Below are positions 64,000-64,000 of a stretch of 64,000 nucleotides of DNA, in pieces. The DNA is from Aliiroseovarius lamellibrachiae (GTDB taxonomy: Bacteria; Pseudomonadota; Alphaproteobacteria; Rhodobacterales; Rhodobacteraceae), in assembly GCF_018599245.1 (NCBI RefSeq), contig NZ_JAHEVJ010000001.1, positions 372,001-436,000 on the forward strand, given 5' to 3'. Under the pieces are notes generated by a model. The model ran no database searches and had not been told where the DNA came from. It saw only the letters and a list, made by a program, of their open reading frames with translations. The number at the start of each line of letters is the position of its first letter. The stretch's first letter is position 1. The position numbers and the translations under genes were made by a program.

Positions 64000-64000
64000 C

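Overview
The window is a gene-dense chromosomal segment (GC roughly 58-62% by eye) from an alphaproteobacterium, most likely a Rhodobacteraceae/Roseobacter-group organism. The evidence is a propionyl-CoA carboxylase/methylmalonyl-CoA mutase cluster next to a PccR-type regulator, divergent choXWV and betICBA operons, a short prolyl-tRNA synthetase, an lgt-midA-pgeF block, a PhoX phosphatase, and many small exported proteins. No rRNA, tRNA, CRISPR array or intact insertion sequence was recognised.

Region 1 (1-9.7 kb) is an aromatic catabolism island. The order is a partial LysR regulator, galB, ligK, galD, ligI, ligA and ligB, followed by an AraC-type pobR and a divergent pobA. PobA makes protocatechuate from 4-hydroxybenzoate, LigAB open the ring in the 4,5 position, and LigI, GalD, GalB and LigK take the product to pyruvate and oxaloacetate. 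The ligC dehydrogenase step is not in the window. A UspA protein, an ABM-domain protein, a periplasmic rhodanese and a small exported protein follow.

Region 2 (9.7-20 kb) starts with a YdcF protein and a lipoprotein. It then holds the choline/choline-sulfate system: choX, a LysE exporter, choW and choV on the minus strand, divergent from betI, betC, betB and betA. A terminator-like hairpin lies between choX and the rest of its operon, and a BetI-like palindrome lies in the divergent promoter.

Region 3 (20-35.4 kb) is the propionyl-CoA cluster: an alpha/beta hydrolase, pccR, an MFS transporter, pccB, three small genes, pccA, a lipoprotein and methylmalonyl-CoA mutase, then VOC, GNAT, TerB-DnaJ and nuclease-family genes. 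TTTGCAAA boxes typical of PccR precede both pccR and pccB.

Region 4 (35.4-49.4 kb) holds a cobalamin riboswitch driving a DUF1636 gene, a polyphosphate block (ppx, ppk) with hda and an AI-2E-family permease, an FAD oxidoreductase, proS, DUF2937, an outer-membrane beta-barrel, purEK, a YdcH-like protein and a small heat-shock protein.

Region 5 (49.4-64 kb) begins with an ATP sulfurylase/APS kinase carrying an in-frame N-terminal winged-helix domain, with a perfect palindrome just upstream. Next is a low-GC islet with a pseudopilin fragment, a frameshifted Rhs C-terminal tip and a candidate partner ORF. Then come trxB with a divergent Lrp regulator, a 37-residue protein, the pgeF-midA-lgt block, ubiK, an HNH-type pseudogene with two in-frame stops, phoX behind a four-repeat Pho-box array, sseB, a uracil-DNA glycosylase, and an ArsR-permease pair with a palindromic operator. 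A dispersed element with a 20-bp conserved core occurs near both ends of the window.
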